A stretch of DNA of 64,000 nucleotides. Origin: Salvia splendens. Taxonomy: Eukaryota; Streptophyta; Magnoliopsida; Lamiales; Lamiaceae. The notes beneath the pieces were generated by a model that made no database searches, was not told where the DNA came from, and was given only the letters and a program-made list of their open reading frames with translations. Shown in pieces: positions 1 to 11,104 of this stretch. Numbering within the stretch: the stretch's first letter is position 1; every line of letters starts with the position of its first letter. The translations under genes were made by a program, and so were the position numbers. The stretch lies in NCBI RefSeq assembly GCF_004379255.2, contig NC_056049.1, positions 19,948,063 through 20,012,062 on the forward strand, given 5' to 3'.

Positions 1-49
1 GGAAAAATGTTTTAACATCATATTTTTTGCATTTTCTTTTTGCTTATAG

Positions 50-243
50 ACTATAGTAACCTCATTCGGTTAGACTCCAATACGAAGAAATGTATGTATG
101 TCAACCGTCATACCTTGATTATACAAGTAGATATGAGGTTTATAGAGCAAATGTGCTATCTTTCTCCCAATATAGATAGATTAATTTTGGAAAAAGTTAA
201 TGAGTCGGTGTGTAAGATTTCAATGAGAGATCGGACGACATAA
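50..243 (+). CDS. possible terminal exon of an unrecognised gene
   Basis: A pyrimidine-rich tract ending in ttatag at 42-49 looks like a splice acceptor. It is followed by an open frame of about 64 codons ending in TAA at 241-243. The peptide is mixed polar and hydrophobic, with no domain I can name. The rest of the gene would lie left of the window. It could equally be chance open sequence, because the surrounding DNA is ordinary AT-rich intergenic sequence. Confidence 0.25.
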
Positions 244-640
244 GTATTGACCTCTAATACTTCCCATGTCTCTTTGGAAATTAAACGTTTTCCTTTTTGG
301 GTTGTCCCAATAAAACTGAAACGTTTCCTAAAATGGAAACAACACTATTTTTACTTTTTCTTCTCTCTTACTTTACTCTTTCTTCGTTGACTTACAAAAT
401 AACACTGCATAAAATCTTGTGATGGAAACCAAATGTTACATATTTATTGAGATTGAAGGAATATAATAGTAAGTCGTTTGCCTCTCAGAGATAGTATAGG
501 GGAGTTGTTGGTCTCTTAAAATGCATCAATATTTGTGCTGCATTTCATTAAATTTAATACATATCACAATACCATCCATGTCGACAAAAAGTATTAAATA
601 TTCGTAATATACAGTAATTTACTGTTATCAATATAATATT

Positions 641-860
641 CTCTCCATCCCAAGATAGTTGAGTCTATTCATTTTTAGTTTATCTCAAGGTAGTTGAATC
701 ATTTCCTTTTTGGTAAAAATTATATTCCCTCTCTTACTTTAATTTTTCTTAATCTCTCTTACTTTACTATCTCTAATTCTCTACTTTAATCTTTAACTAA
801 TCAATTTCATTAATCTTGTGTCCAAAAGAAATGCCCTAACTACCTAGAGATGGAAGGAGT
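641..860. mobile_element. Stowaway-like MITE
   Basis: The left end reads ctctccatcccaagatag and the right end is its degenerate inverse (ctagagatggaaggag). Each end is flanked by TA-type sequence. Length is about 220 bp, with no coding capacity. This matches the Tc1/mariner-derived Stowaway group of plants. Confidence 0.7.
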
Positions 861-916
861 ATTTCAAAAAAAATAAAAATAAATGTGCGATGAATTTGAC
901 TGAGGTATAAATCTTA

Positions 917-1133
917 CTCCCTCCGTTCCATAGCAATGGAGGCGTTTTTTTCGGCATGGAGATTAAGAAAAAATTGTGTTAGGTGAGTTAGATAAAGAGA
1001 GAATAAAGTGGAAAATGAAAAAAGTAGAGAGATGAAGAGAGAATAAAGTAAGAGAGAGTAAAGTAGGTGTGGAGAAATATATTGACTTTTACTAAAACGG
1101 GAAATGACTCTATTACTATGGAACGGAAGGAGT
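917..1133. mobile_element. Stowaway-like MITE
   Basis: It begins ctccctccgttccatagc and ends with the inverse, ctatggaacggaaggag, flanked by TA on both sides (915-916, 1134-1135). Length is 217 bp, non-coding. Confidence 0.85.
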
Positions 1134-1442
1134 AGTATGTAGAATCTAGGGAAATCATAGGTAGATATTATCGTGAGTTAAATGCCATCGTCTATTCATA
1201 TAGAACGATATTGTTTGGTCGAAAAATGTCAATAATATACTCTCTTCGTCTCGTTTAAGATGACACGTTTTTCTTTTTAGTTTATCCCAACTAAGATGAC
1301 ATATTTCCTTTTTTGGAAACTTTTTCTCTCCAATTAATACACCCAACCAATTTTTCTCACTCATATTAAAATATTCATCTTTCTTTTTCTCTCTATTTCA
1401 ATACATACACTCATCTTTTCTCTCTCCAATTAAACATTTTAA

Positions 1443-3065
1443 GGACACCCACAGTGGGGCGGACGATAGGTCGCCCGATGCCTCGGGCGCGGACGATGGA
1501 CGATGGACGATGCGTAGTCCTCACCCGACAGATAGTCCGCGGAGGAAGCGCGGACGATAGGGCATCGTCCGCCCACTGTGGGCGACGCGGACGATGCAAC
1601 GCGTTTTTGTTTTTTGTGTTTTTTTTTAAATTCGAAAAATTCATTTATATAAATACCCCCTACTCCACCTTCATTTGTAACATTTTAATTCGCATTTTCA
1701 CTCTCAATTTACACTAGAAAATGGATTCTGTTGATTACTCAAGTCCTAATAGTCCGATGTTTGGAGGTGGTGCACGTTGCCCGGGTACACAAACTGACGA
1801 ATATCGGTCGTTCGACCCCGACACGCAGTACGATCCCGAATTCAGTACGGATTCGTATGATCTGTCTGACATGGAGCCGTCCCTAACTCACCCCGCCGCC
1901 CCTTCCCCCCGCGCCGCCCCCTCCACCGCTGCCGCCCCGCCAGAAAGAAGCGGATCAGTACCAGGCGTACAAGTTGCCACATCCGGCAACGAATGAAGAG
2001 TACGCCCCCGGGAGGAAGAACTACCAACCGAATAAAATCCTCGTCATGGCGAGGTGTTGGGTGGATATCTCGGAGGACCCGGTATTCGCGAACAACCAAA
2101 AGCAGCTTGCGTACTGGGAGCACATCGTCGAGTGCTATAATGAGGCGAAGCCGCCGAGACCGTACAAGCGCCATAGGGAGCAACTCCGCAAGCACTGGGA
2201 TCAGGTTAAGAAGCAAGTCAACCTGTTCGCGGCGGAGTACGAGAAGTGCTCGAGGGAGCAGGGAAGCGGCGAGAGCCTGAGCGATGTGTGCGATAGAGCG
2301 CTGTTGTCGTACCAGGTCATGTACGGTGACTTCAAGCATTTCAATGTCTGGGCGCTCTTGAAGGACAAGCATAAGTTCCAAGGCAGGATTCTGCATCGGT
2401 GCGACAAAGAGGACGAAGACCACCGACACTGGTGGTTACACGAGCAGGGAAAGAGGCGCATACCATGTGGACCTCAACCAGACGTACACGGAGGATGAGA
2501 GTTCCGGCACACCGATGTCCTCCCGGCGTCCCGTAGGCGTCATGGCTGCGAAGAACAAGGGGAAGGCGAAGGTGACATCCTCCTCGCAAGCCGCGGCCGC
2601 TCCCCCATTACCGATCCCGACCCCGACCTCGTCGGCACTTGCCTATGCAGAGTTGGCAACGGCCTCAATGGCACAGACGTTGTTCGACACGCATAACGTC
2701 CTCATGAAGTGTACGGACCCGGCCAGAGCCGAATACCTCCAGGGGTTGATCAATGAGCTGCGCCGGAAGTTGGGGCTTTTGTAGAGTAGTCAACTTTTTT
2801 AATTTCTAACTCGTGTAATTTTTTTTAATCAATGTAATATTTGCCATTTTTTAGTTAATCGTTGTGTTTTTTAATTAGTTTGAATTTATATATTTGAAAA
2901 CATTTAAATTAATTAACAAAACAATAATAAAACCTATAGGGTTCTCTTTAGGGCGCCCTTACGGCGCCCCACCGCAGGTGAAAGGGTAGGAGGATAAAAA
3001 TGCTGACGTGGCGGTGCATAGGCGGGCTTTAGGGCGCGCCTTAGGGCGCCCTACTGCTGATGTCC
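1443..3065 (+). mobile_element. PIF/Harbinger element carrying ORF1 only
   Basis: The terminal inverted repeats are ggacacccacagtggggcg at the left and the inverse of ggacatcagcagtagggcg at the right. The 3-bp target duplication is TAA (1440-1442 and 3066-3068), as expected for Harbinger. GC-rich subterminal repeats with gcgcggacgat and gggcgccc motifs flank the gene. A TATA-like tatataaata at 1646-1655 precedes the ORF. No transposase sequence lies between the ends. Confidence 0.85.
1721..2784 (+). pseudogene. Harbinger ORF1 (Myb/SANT-like accessory protein), frameshifted
   Basis: The reading frame starts at ATG 1721 and ends at TAG 2782-2784, but it uses three frames: 1721-1996, then about 1974-2498, then 2467-2784. 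At least two small indels have therefore occurred. The central part (VARCW-, VDISEDP-, KQLAYWEHI-like motifs, basic KRHREQLRKHW) resembles the trihelix/Myb-like DNA-binding ORF1 protein of plant Harbinger elements, often labelled NAM-associated or glutathione S-transferase T3-like in databases. The C-terminal LQGLINELRRKLGLL segment is a typical ending. In the family this protein helps the transposase bind element ends and enter the nucleus. This copy is probably inactive. Confidence 0.75.
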
Positions 3066-3299
3066 TAATCAATAACTCCTAAAATCCCACCACGGCCAAG
3101 AAATGTGTCATCTTAGCCGGGACGAAGGGAATAATAAATGTAGGCGATTGATTTTTTTATGAGATAGGATAATTAGAAATTCATTTCATAATTTTTTTTA
3201 CTGTTGTTAAAGTTACAAGACTTATTGAATTAGAGGAAATTTCATGGTTTTCCATTAATTTACACACTCTGATATGTTAATATTATGTTTGATACAAAA

Positions 3300-3826
3300 T
3301 ATTGTCCAACAGCATAGAGAGGACTATACACGAGCGGGCAATTTAAAAGGGTACACATCTGACGATCGTGTTGGAGGTTGTTGTCAACCAACGATTGTGG
3401 ATCTAGCATGCCTACTTTGGTGTTGTTGGGTTGAACAACGACCTCAATGTATTGAACGTGTGTCTAGTGCTCAACAACCTGTGTGCCGGGCGTAGAGTTC
3501 ACGACTACCCACCGCTGGCACAATATCCTCCAAACACGATGGAGGTATAGTGAAAGGAGCGGCCCGTGGATGGCACCGTCCACTAATCGCCGACATCATC
3601 TATGTATGTATCATAATGCATAACATGATCATTGAAGACGAATGACACTATGTCATGGCATGGAGCGACGATGCAAGCTCGAGCACCGCTAGTTCGTTCG
3701 TTGTAAGATACCCTCCAGTACAGGGTGGTCCTCTGGACATGTGCAACGTCATGGCCTGTTCAACTGAGATGCGTGAAGAAGAAGCATACACTCGCCTCCA
3801 AGCAGATCTAATTGAAGAAATTTAGA
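3300..3826 (+). pseudogene. PIF/Harbinger transposase relic
   Basis: Scattered reading-frame pieces match the transposase at 4500-5780. The segment HAYFGVVGLNNDLNVL is at 3407-3455, and it carries the second catalytic Asp context. The segment YVCIIMHNMIIEDE is near 3603-3645, and a C-terminal LQADLIEEI ends at TAG 3824. Frames shift between pieces and the N-terminal third is missing. It is an old internally deleted copy, outside the Stowaway/Harbinger pair to its left. Confidence 0.7.
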
Positions 3827-4499
3827 TATGCACTAACTTTTTTCAGAATAGATATTATGTTTTTATGTATTTGTTTATTTTAAGTTTCTTTGTTTTATTA
3901 ATTTTTAATTTTTGAATAAAGAATGGATTTTTTGTATTTTAATTGTTCAAACATTTTGTATTTTAAGTAAAATAGCTTATAATTATGAATAATATAATTT
4001 CATAGTTAGGATCTAAATGGTTTTTAATCCTAAATATTAGGAAAATAAAAATGTGGAGGGAGCCTGGAATCTAGATTGAGAATAGGTTAAGAGCATCCAC
4101 AGCGGAGAGCACAAAGTTGTTCGTCCGTCCGTGCCAGCGGCACGGCACTGCTGTCCGCCGTTGCGCTCTTGCCGCTGGCGCGGCGCTACTCGATGCATCG
4201 ACCACGTCTGTGCCAGCGAGCAGCCGACGTGGCGCGTTCTGATTGGCCAACGGCATTTCCGTTGGAAATTCAATTTTTTGTAAAAAAACGAAAATAATAC
4301 CAAAAAATTAAAAAAAATTCACAATCCCAAAAAAACGACCATTTTTTACCATTTTCTGTATTTTTTTATTTTATATTTTTTTATCTCCAAAATCATCTAT
4401 AAATACACATTAATCATCCATTTTTCACATCATATCATCCCTCATTCATTTTTTTTTATACAACTTATCTACACCTTCATCTCTCACTCAAACCCTCAA

Positions 4500-5780
4500 A
4501 TGGATTATCTCATTGTGGAAGCGGAGCGCGAAGAACAAGAATACTATGAACAACATTGTCCCGCCTATGAAGCCCATGTCGCAGCGAATACCCCTGCCCC
4601 TCCTCCTCAACCAACTAGATCAACTCGCCGCTACATCCATCATGATCGGGAGTGAGCCAACGAAAGGCTCGTTGCCGACTATTTTTCCGTCCAGCCGCGG
4701 TTTCCGGAAGATTACTTTCGGCGCCGTTTTCGCATGTCAAAACTCTTGTTTATGCGTATTGTCAACACATTATCCGCCCGTGTTGAATACTTTCAAACAA
4801 GTACAGACGCAGCTAGTCGGCAAAGTCTCTCGGCGTTGCAGAAGTGTACGTGTGCCATCCGACAACTTGCTACTGGGCAAACGGCTGACCTCTTAGACGA
4901 GTATTTGCATGTCGGTGAGTCCACTGGAATCCTTTGCCTTAAAAATTTTTGCGTGGCCGTTCGTTCAGCTTTCGGGGATGAATTCCTTCTGGCACCCACC
5001 ACCGATGATTGCCAACGGTTGCTTCGTCTTCACGAAACAGTCCATGGTTTTCCCGGTATGCTTGGCAGCATTGACTACATGCATTGGAGGTGGAAGAATT
5101 GTCCGACTGCTTGGAGGGGGCAACACTTAAGTTGCCACAAAGGCGGCGGCCCAACACTTATCCTTGAAGCGGTCGCCGACTACCGCCTATGGATTTGGCA
5201 TGCATATTTCGGTGTTGTCGGATCCAACAACGACTTGAACGTGCTCTATTCTTCCCCACTCTTCAATGATGTGTTGAATGGTGTAGCACCGGCGGTCGAC
5301 TTCACCGTCAACGGAAATGCATACCACATGGGTTACTATCTCGCTGATGGTATCTACCCAAGGTGGTCGACTTTCGTGAAGAGGCTCAGCAAACCGCAAG
5401 ACCTGAGAGAGGTTCTTTTTGCGCAGCGTCAAGAGTCCGCTCGGAAAGACGTCGAAAGAGCTTTTGGGGTCCTTCAAGCCCGATTCAACATTGTGAAGGC
5501 CCTGTCTCGGCTGCGGTACGTGAAAAATATCGCCGACATCATGTACACGTGTATTATCTTGCACAACATGATTATAGCCGACGAAGGACCGGGGGCGGCT
5601 AGCTTTTATGACGAGGATGAAGACGGAAGCTCAACCGCGAGGTCTCCACCACGCGGAGGTGTGCATACGACGGTGGGTGAGAGGATCAACACAAGGCACA
5701 CAATGAGCGATACCTGAACCCACGTTGAGCTACAAGAAGACCTAATCAAACACATTTGGGCGAAATTCGGCCACGAGTAG
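4500..5780 (+). pseudogene. PIF/Harbinger DDE transposase with two in-frame stops
   Basis: A single frame runs from ATG 4500 to TAG 5778 (427 codons), interrupted by TGA at 4653-4655 (codon 52) and TGA at 5715-5717 (codon 406). The DDE nuclease domain is complete. The first Asp is in GSIDYMHW (about residue 192), the second in GSNNDLNVL (about 245), and Glu is in DVERAFG (about 319). The C-terminal ELQEDLIKHIWAKFG is typical of the family. The main open part, 4734-5717, could still give a 327-residue protein from an internal ATG that retains the whole triad. Both stops can be explained by single substitutions, so loss of function is recent or partial. Confidence 0.85.
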
Positions 5781-5794
5781 TGGATTTTTTTTAT

Positions 5795-5960
5795 TTTATG
5801 AATTTAATTATGTAATTTTTAATTTTTAGGATTTTATCTATGTAATTTTTAATTTTTAGGATTTTAATTATGTACTTTTTAAATTTTAGGATTTTAATTA
5901 TGTAATTTTTATTTTTTAGGATTCTAATTATGTAATTTTTAATTTTTTTGTAATTTGTAA
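5795..5960. repeat. AT-rich tandem repeat, about 30-36 bp unit
   Basis: About five imperfect copies of a unit containing attttaattatgtaatttt and ttttaggatt lie between the transposase stop and the right end of the Harbinger element. A degraded version occurs at 36600-36720, marking another Harbinger 3' end. Confidence 0.8.
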
Positions 5961-6266
5961 TATTATTTCGGTTATTTTTAATGAATTTTAATATTGTGGA
6001 AATGTTTTTATTTAAATTGAATAATAGAATGGTGGGACCCTTGAGCTTGTTGTTGCGGAAGACCACGAATGTGGTTGTTGTGCTCTTGCCTAAGAGTATG
6101 GAGTAAAAGTGGATCCGGGCCAATATCCGTGCTCGTTGGCAAGAGTATAGCCGTGGATATTCTAATAATCTTCTCAGCAGCGCCGCAAAAGTAAAGTTTA
6201 AAATGATGCAACAGTGTGCATCAGTGACGTGACATTATTATCTAATAAAACTGACGTCACATTATA

Positions 6267-6445
6267 CTTCCTCCGTCCCGAACTACTTGCACTTATTTCC
6301 TTTCAGGGTGTCCCAAATTATTTGCACTCTTTCCATTTTTAGTAAAAATTATCACCTACGGCCGCAATTGTTGACTTTGCTATACACTCATTCCTTAATC
6401 TCCGTGCCGAAAAGGAAATGTGCGAGTAGTCTGGGACGGAGCGAG
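6267..6445. mobile_element. Stowaway-like MITE
   Basis: The ends are cttcctccgtcccgaactac and the inverse gtagtctgggacggagcgag, with TA duplications at 6265-6266 and 6446-6447. The outer flanks also share a 24-bp direct repeat (6238-6261 and 6448-6471, two mismatches), larger than the TA duplication. Confidence 0.85.
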
Positions 6446-6606
6446 TATTATCTAATAAAACCGATGTCACCGATATTGAAATTGGATGGGATGACAGTGA
6501 CAGGACAACTTGAGTGGGAAATGCTGGTATACAGTGTTCAATATTTAAATAGTATTATTTCTTGTGTAACTACAAGCAAGATGCGCTGTAGGTAGGCATG
6601 CACAAT

Positions 6607-7100
6607 CCGGCCCGGCCCGCCGGTTAACCGCCGGTTCGGGCCCGCCGGTTCATGAACCGGAACCGGGCCCGGAACCGGCGGGTTGAACCGGCAGAAGGGT
6701 CGAAGGGTCGGAAGGGCCGGTTCAGGTTCGGCAATATATTGAACCTGAACCGGCGGTTCAAAACCGGCGGTTCGGCGGTTCGAACCGCCGGTTCAAAGGG
6801 TCGACCGGCTAGGGTTCGTAGGGGTTCGTAGGGGTTCAAAGTAGGGATTGGTATGAACCGGCGGTTCGCCGGTTTTAGGCGAAAACCGCCGGTTTTGGAC
6901 GAAAACCGCCGGTTTGAACCGGCGGTTCCGACCGGTTTCCGCCGGTTCCGGAAGCTTTTCAGGCGTAGGGTGCTAGGTGAGGTCAGAAACCGGCGGTTTG
7001 TGTCGGAAAACCGTGGACCAACCCGCCGGTTTTGTGGAAAAACCGCCGGTTTTGAGGTTGAACCGCCGGTTCAGGCGGTAAACCGGCGGTTCGGCCGAAA
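6607..7100. repeat. left subterminal repeat zone of the hAT element
   Basis: More than 20 direct and inverted copies of ccggcggtt/aaccgccgg occur, many as the palindrome-like aaccgccggtt. In hAT elements such dense subterminal motifs are the usual binding sites of the BED zinc finger of the transposase. That role here is inferred. Confidence 0.8.
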
Positions 7101-7394
7101 ATTTGAAATTTTGAAATTTGTTTTTTTTTTTTTTTTTTTATTTCTTCCAATTTTACTCCTATAAATACCCCACTTCTCCTTCATTATTCCTTGCCCCATT
7201 CCTTGAGTTTTCGGAATTTCATTCTCAATCTCCATTTCTCTATTCTCTCCTCATTCTCTCTAATTGCGCAAGTTTAATTCTACAATTTCTACTCACTACT
7301 ATATTTGTTGTGCTCATAATTTACCACTTCTTTTATACTTCATACATATTTTATTCCAAGTCCATATTACTTTTCATTTATCAATATATTCAAT

Positions 7395-9912
7395 ATGTCT
7401 TCTTCTCGTGGTGGATCGGGACGTGGTGATCGGGGCAAGGGAATAGCCCAAGATCAAAGCACTACGCGTCCCTCAAAATCTCGACGACCTAGTCGTCGAG
7501 ATGTTATGGACGAGGTTTCCCGATTGGCAGCCGAACGCATGCAAGTAAGTAATGAAAAATTTGTTTTCCAATTCACATGCACAAAATTTCATTAATTTTT
7601 TTTTGCGTTCATACTTTTAACTTCTACGTACATAATATTTGTAGATGGAAGAAGATCATAGGACCGCCATGCTACTTGCTGAAATGCAACAAGGCGGGGG
7701 TAGGGGAGATGAGGAGTTCGACGTTACTATATCGTCGGACTCGGACAACAACGAGGATAGATCGCATTCTCGTATTCCTTCTAGCACCGGCGGAAATGAG
7801 GAGATGCCTCCCCCTGCACCCACTAACACGGCAAAAGCTTTGAAATCGGACATTTTTATCAAACACTACAAGAAGGTGGCGGTGGTGATTCCAAGTCCTC
7901 ACGATCCGAACTCTCAAGAAGAGACTTCGGACTTTCATGTTTACTGCAACTATTGCGATAAAGTGTACAAATGGTCCGCCGGTGGTGGATATGGCACCCT
8001 CCGTCGCCATTTAGTGGCAAAGCATCCGGTAGAATGCGGCACTGCCTCTACCCAAAGCCAACTAAACTTCCAACCCGCCGGCTCGGGTTCGTCAGGTGCG
8101 CCTCTATTTAAATATGATAAAAAGAATTTTGATGATACAATGACTAGATGGGCGGCTATGAAGCATATGCCCTTTAATGTTTTTGATGACAAAAGTTTTG
8201 AGGTTACTATGCAAAGTGGGTTGAATGTAGCAATCAAAAGAATAGGTCGAATGACCGTGCAACGATCTACCGTTCGGCAGTGCTTGGAGAAAAAGGTAGA
8301 ATTATCACGTTATTTAGTTAACATGGGCCACAGGGTGAACATTTGCTCAGATGTTTGGACGGATTGTTTTAACCGTCATTCATACATGGGTATTACGGTT
8401 CACTTTGTGGACAACAGTTGGACTTTGAACAAGCGTTTAATTGGTTTTAGAGAATTTGAAAGTCCACACACTGCACCCGAAATTGCTTCTTTGATTATAC
8501 AAGTGTTGAATGAGTTTCAGCTATGCAACAAGATATTTTCTATTGGTTTTGATAATGCAACTGCCAACACCGCAAGTATTGCCGATTTGATTGCGGCTTG
8601 TACACCGGTAATTGGAGGTAAGTATTTTCATCAAAGATGCATTTGCCATATTTTAAATTTATGTGTACAGGATGCGCTTGAATTATGGCAAAAGCATGTC
8701 TCTCCTATTAGAAATGCAGTTAGATTAATCCATCAAAAGCCAGCTATTGGCAAAGCATGGAAGAAATATTGCCATCAAAAGAATGTCAGGTACACGAATT
8801 TTACTATGGATGTGTCTCATAGATGGAATTCGACATATGATTGTCTGAATTCTACCTTGACACATAAAGATGCTTTATGTGATTTTTATAGAACTAACCC
8901 CTACCGTGATTTATATCTTTCGCATAGTTGTTGGGATAACTGTTTGGCTTTATTTAAATTGTTCAAATATTTCAAAAATGCTACTGTTGAATTGTCGGGT
9001 GTTTATTATTGCACTGCTGTTCGTGTTTTGGAGCATTGCATGTACATATCCCTTGGTTTTAAAACTGCAATGAAAAATGCTTCCTCTTCTCCCGAGTTAA
9101 TGTGCGTTTTGTATTATATGATTGAAAAATGGCTCAAGTATTTCAGTGAGATTCCTAACGTGTTTTTGATTGCAAAGGTATTGGATCCAAAATGGAAATT
9201 AGCAGGTACCTCTAGAATTTTAGATTTTTATTATAACAATTTGAGTTCAATTGATCTTGGTCCCCTTCAAGCAATCCAATCCGATACCAGTGACGAATTT
9301 GGAGTCGACCTCTCAGAAACCTTTCAAATAAACCTCCCGGACCGGTCAGTTGTGCAACAAAACCTCGAGTATAACTTGCGCTCTCTCTACACCGAATATG
9401 AAACCAAGTATAACACCACTCACCAAGTCAGAAGACCCCCTCCTCCACAACATAACTATGGCTTTGCATTTCAAGCCGATTATGATGACCCCGACGCGCA
9501 ATCCCAACTAGCCGACCTATACAACTACAGCACCGGTGGAAGGTCCTCAGGTATGGTCAGTGAATTAGATTTATATTTTGAATCACTCTTTTCCTTTGGT
9601 GATGAAGGTCCTACTCCTCCCGCCCAAATCGACGTCCTCGATTGGTGGGGAACCCACGAGAAAGATTTTCCCATCCTTGCTTCAATGGCCAAGGAGATTT
9701 TTTCTGTTCCGGCTTCCACCGTCGCCGTCGAGTCCGCTTTTAGTGTTGGCTCGCGCGTTTTGGATGAATCAAGAAGTAAGCTCTCGGCGAAAAATATGGA
9801 AGCCGTGATGTTACTTGATGATTGGGCCAAAGCTGACGTCCGAGAACAAGAAAATGATTGGAATGATCGTCAAGAGGGATCACAAGATGAATTCACCGGG
9901 GATGAAGATTAG
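7395..9912 (+). CDS. hAT (RICESLEEPER/DAYSLEEPER-type) transposase
   Basis: Exon 1 is 7395-7544 (50 codons, basic and Ser/Arg-rich). The intron 7545-7644 begins GTAAGT and ends TTGTAG. Exon 2 is 7645-9912 (755 codons), giving about 805 residues with no internal stop. A BED zinc finger lies near residues 115-180 (CNYC, then HLVAKH). The RNase H-like core carries Asp in CSDVWTD (about 286), Asp in GFDNATAN (about 352) with the RCICHILNL motif after it, and Glu in AVESAFS (about 745). The C-terminal hAT dimerisation region includes the LASMAKEIFSVPAS block and the KNMEAVMLLDDW end. The enzyme would excise and reinsert the element in the nucleus, binding the ccggcggtt repeats at both ends. Domesticated DAYSLEEPER-like host genes are an alternative in general. 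Here the flanking inverted repeats and target duplication show it is still part of a transposon. Confidence 0.93.
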
Positions 9913-10627
9913 GCCAACCGTCAACCGCCGCCGGCCAAGCCAAATAGGTAAGTAAGGTAAGAGAACTACGTGGACTTTGATTCCCTAATGCAAATGAGCA
10001 ATTGGGATACGTAGGCACCTCAACTTAAATTTTTAATTTACGTTGAGCTCAAGTCCTTTTTCTTTTATTTCTTTTTTTCCCATTAATTCCTACTTTAAAA
10101 ATATGCAAATACAATTACATAATTGTATTTGTATATACTCTAGTCGATGAAGTATATTTCTCTATACGGCTAAATGAGGGAAACTTTTGACAATTCTACT
10201 ATAATTGTTGATTGTTAGACGAAACTCAACATTTAAAGTTGAATTGCTAAAGGTGTCCTTAATTTAGTTATGTAGAAAGATCTTCTTCGCCGGTTAAGAG
10301 TATAAATATAATACACTTATACGTTTAAGAACTTCAACGTCGTTTCTTGTCATTTGTAATTAGTTCTTCACTAGTAGTCTCATTTGTATTTAAATTTTGT
10401 TTAAGACTTCAAGACCGCCATATGTTTTCAATTTGTAATTGTTGTAACTTGTAACGTGTAATTTGTAAACATGCAATTTCAATAAAATTGCAACTTTAGC
10501 CGTATTTTTTTCAATTTTATTTTCTCACATTGCATACAAAAGCAAACTTGAAAAGTGTAATGTAATTTGATTAAAATTGAAAAGTTAAAAAATGCAAAAA
10601 AAAAAAAAACAAAACAAAACAAAAATC

Positions 10628-10815
10628 GTCGAACCGCCGAACCGGCCCGGAACCGGCGGTTCGAGCCGAAAACCGCCGGTTTTGAACCGGCGCGTAACCC
10701 GCCGGTTTTTTGAACCTGAACCGGAACCGCCGGGAGCTAGGCGGGCCGGTTCAGGTTCGCGAATTTTCCGACCCTTGACCCGCCGGTTCGGGCCCGGAAC
10801 CGGCGGGTTCCGACC
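10628..10815. repeat. right subterminal repeat zone of the hAT element
   Basis: The same ccggcggtt/aaccgccgg motifs as at the left end are packed into about 190 bp before the right inverted repeat. The zone is shorter than the left one, giving the element an asymmetric end structure. Confidence 0.8.
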
Positions 10816-11104
10816 CTTGTGCATGCCTAGCTGTAGGTCTCCAACTTCGATTTAAAATTTCTATGATATTACATCATATTCTTATTTAAACATAAATTAT
10901 GATTTTATTTTGTCAATAATCTTTAAATTTTAAAAGTATTTATAATAGTTTTTAGACTAAAGATTTATTTTATAATTGGTCCTTTTGTATTATTTGTTTT
11001 GAAAACACTCCCAAAAATGAGATGGGCATTTTTATCCATTTACATTTTAGTTTTCAATTTGATATTTTTTCAAACTATTATACTGCATGCGATATTATGA
11101 GTAT

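Larger units (their letters stand above)
1240..3131. mobile_element. Stowaway MITE split by a Harbinger element
   Basis: The left part (1240-1442) begins ctctcttcgtctcgtttaag. The matching inverse end (gtcatcttagccgggacg, reaching about 3131) lies 1.7 kb away. The gap is filled exactly by the Harbinger element at 1443-3065 and its TAA duplication. Rejoined, the MITE would be about 265 bp, the same subfamily as the copy at 32392-32657. Confidence 0.75.
4091..6162 (+). mobile_element. PIF/Harbinger element carrying the transposase only
   Basis: The left end gagcatccacagcgg and the right end, inverse of gaatatccacggct, form short inverted repeats. The target duplication is TAA on both sides (4088-4090 and 6163-6165). 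Length is 2072 bp. A TATA box ctataaata sits at 4398-4406, about 95 bp before the transposase ATG. No ORF1 is present. The 3' part carries a short AT-rich tandem repeat. Confidence 0.85.
6593..10829 (+). mobile_element. complete hAT transposon with intact transposase gene
   Basis: The terminal inverted repeat is taggcatgcacaa, perfect at both ends. The 8-bp target duplication gctgtagg is exact (6585-6592 and 10830-10837). Both subterminal zones are filled with the motif aaccgccggtt/accggcggtt. The single gene has a TATA box (tataaata, 7160-7167), a 100-bp intron and an uninterrupted frame. Length is 4237 bp. Matching ends, exact duplication and intact frame together suggest recent insertion and possible autonomy. 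Confidence 0.95.

Noticed and set aside
1842..2429. 195-codon minus-strand ORF across the Harbinger ORF1
   Set aside because: It is the shadow of the GC-rich ORF1 on the other strand; its sequence has no family features.
6853..7164. Arg/Phe-rich ORFs near both ends of the hAT element
   Set aside because: They are translation of the ccggcggtt subterminal motif repeats.
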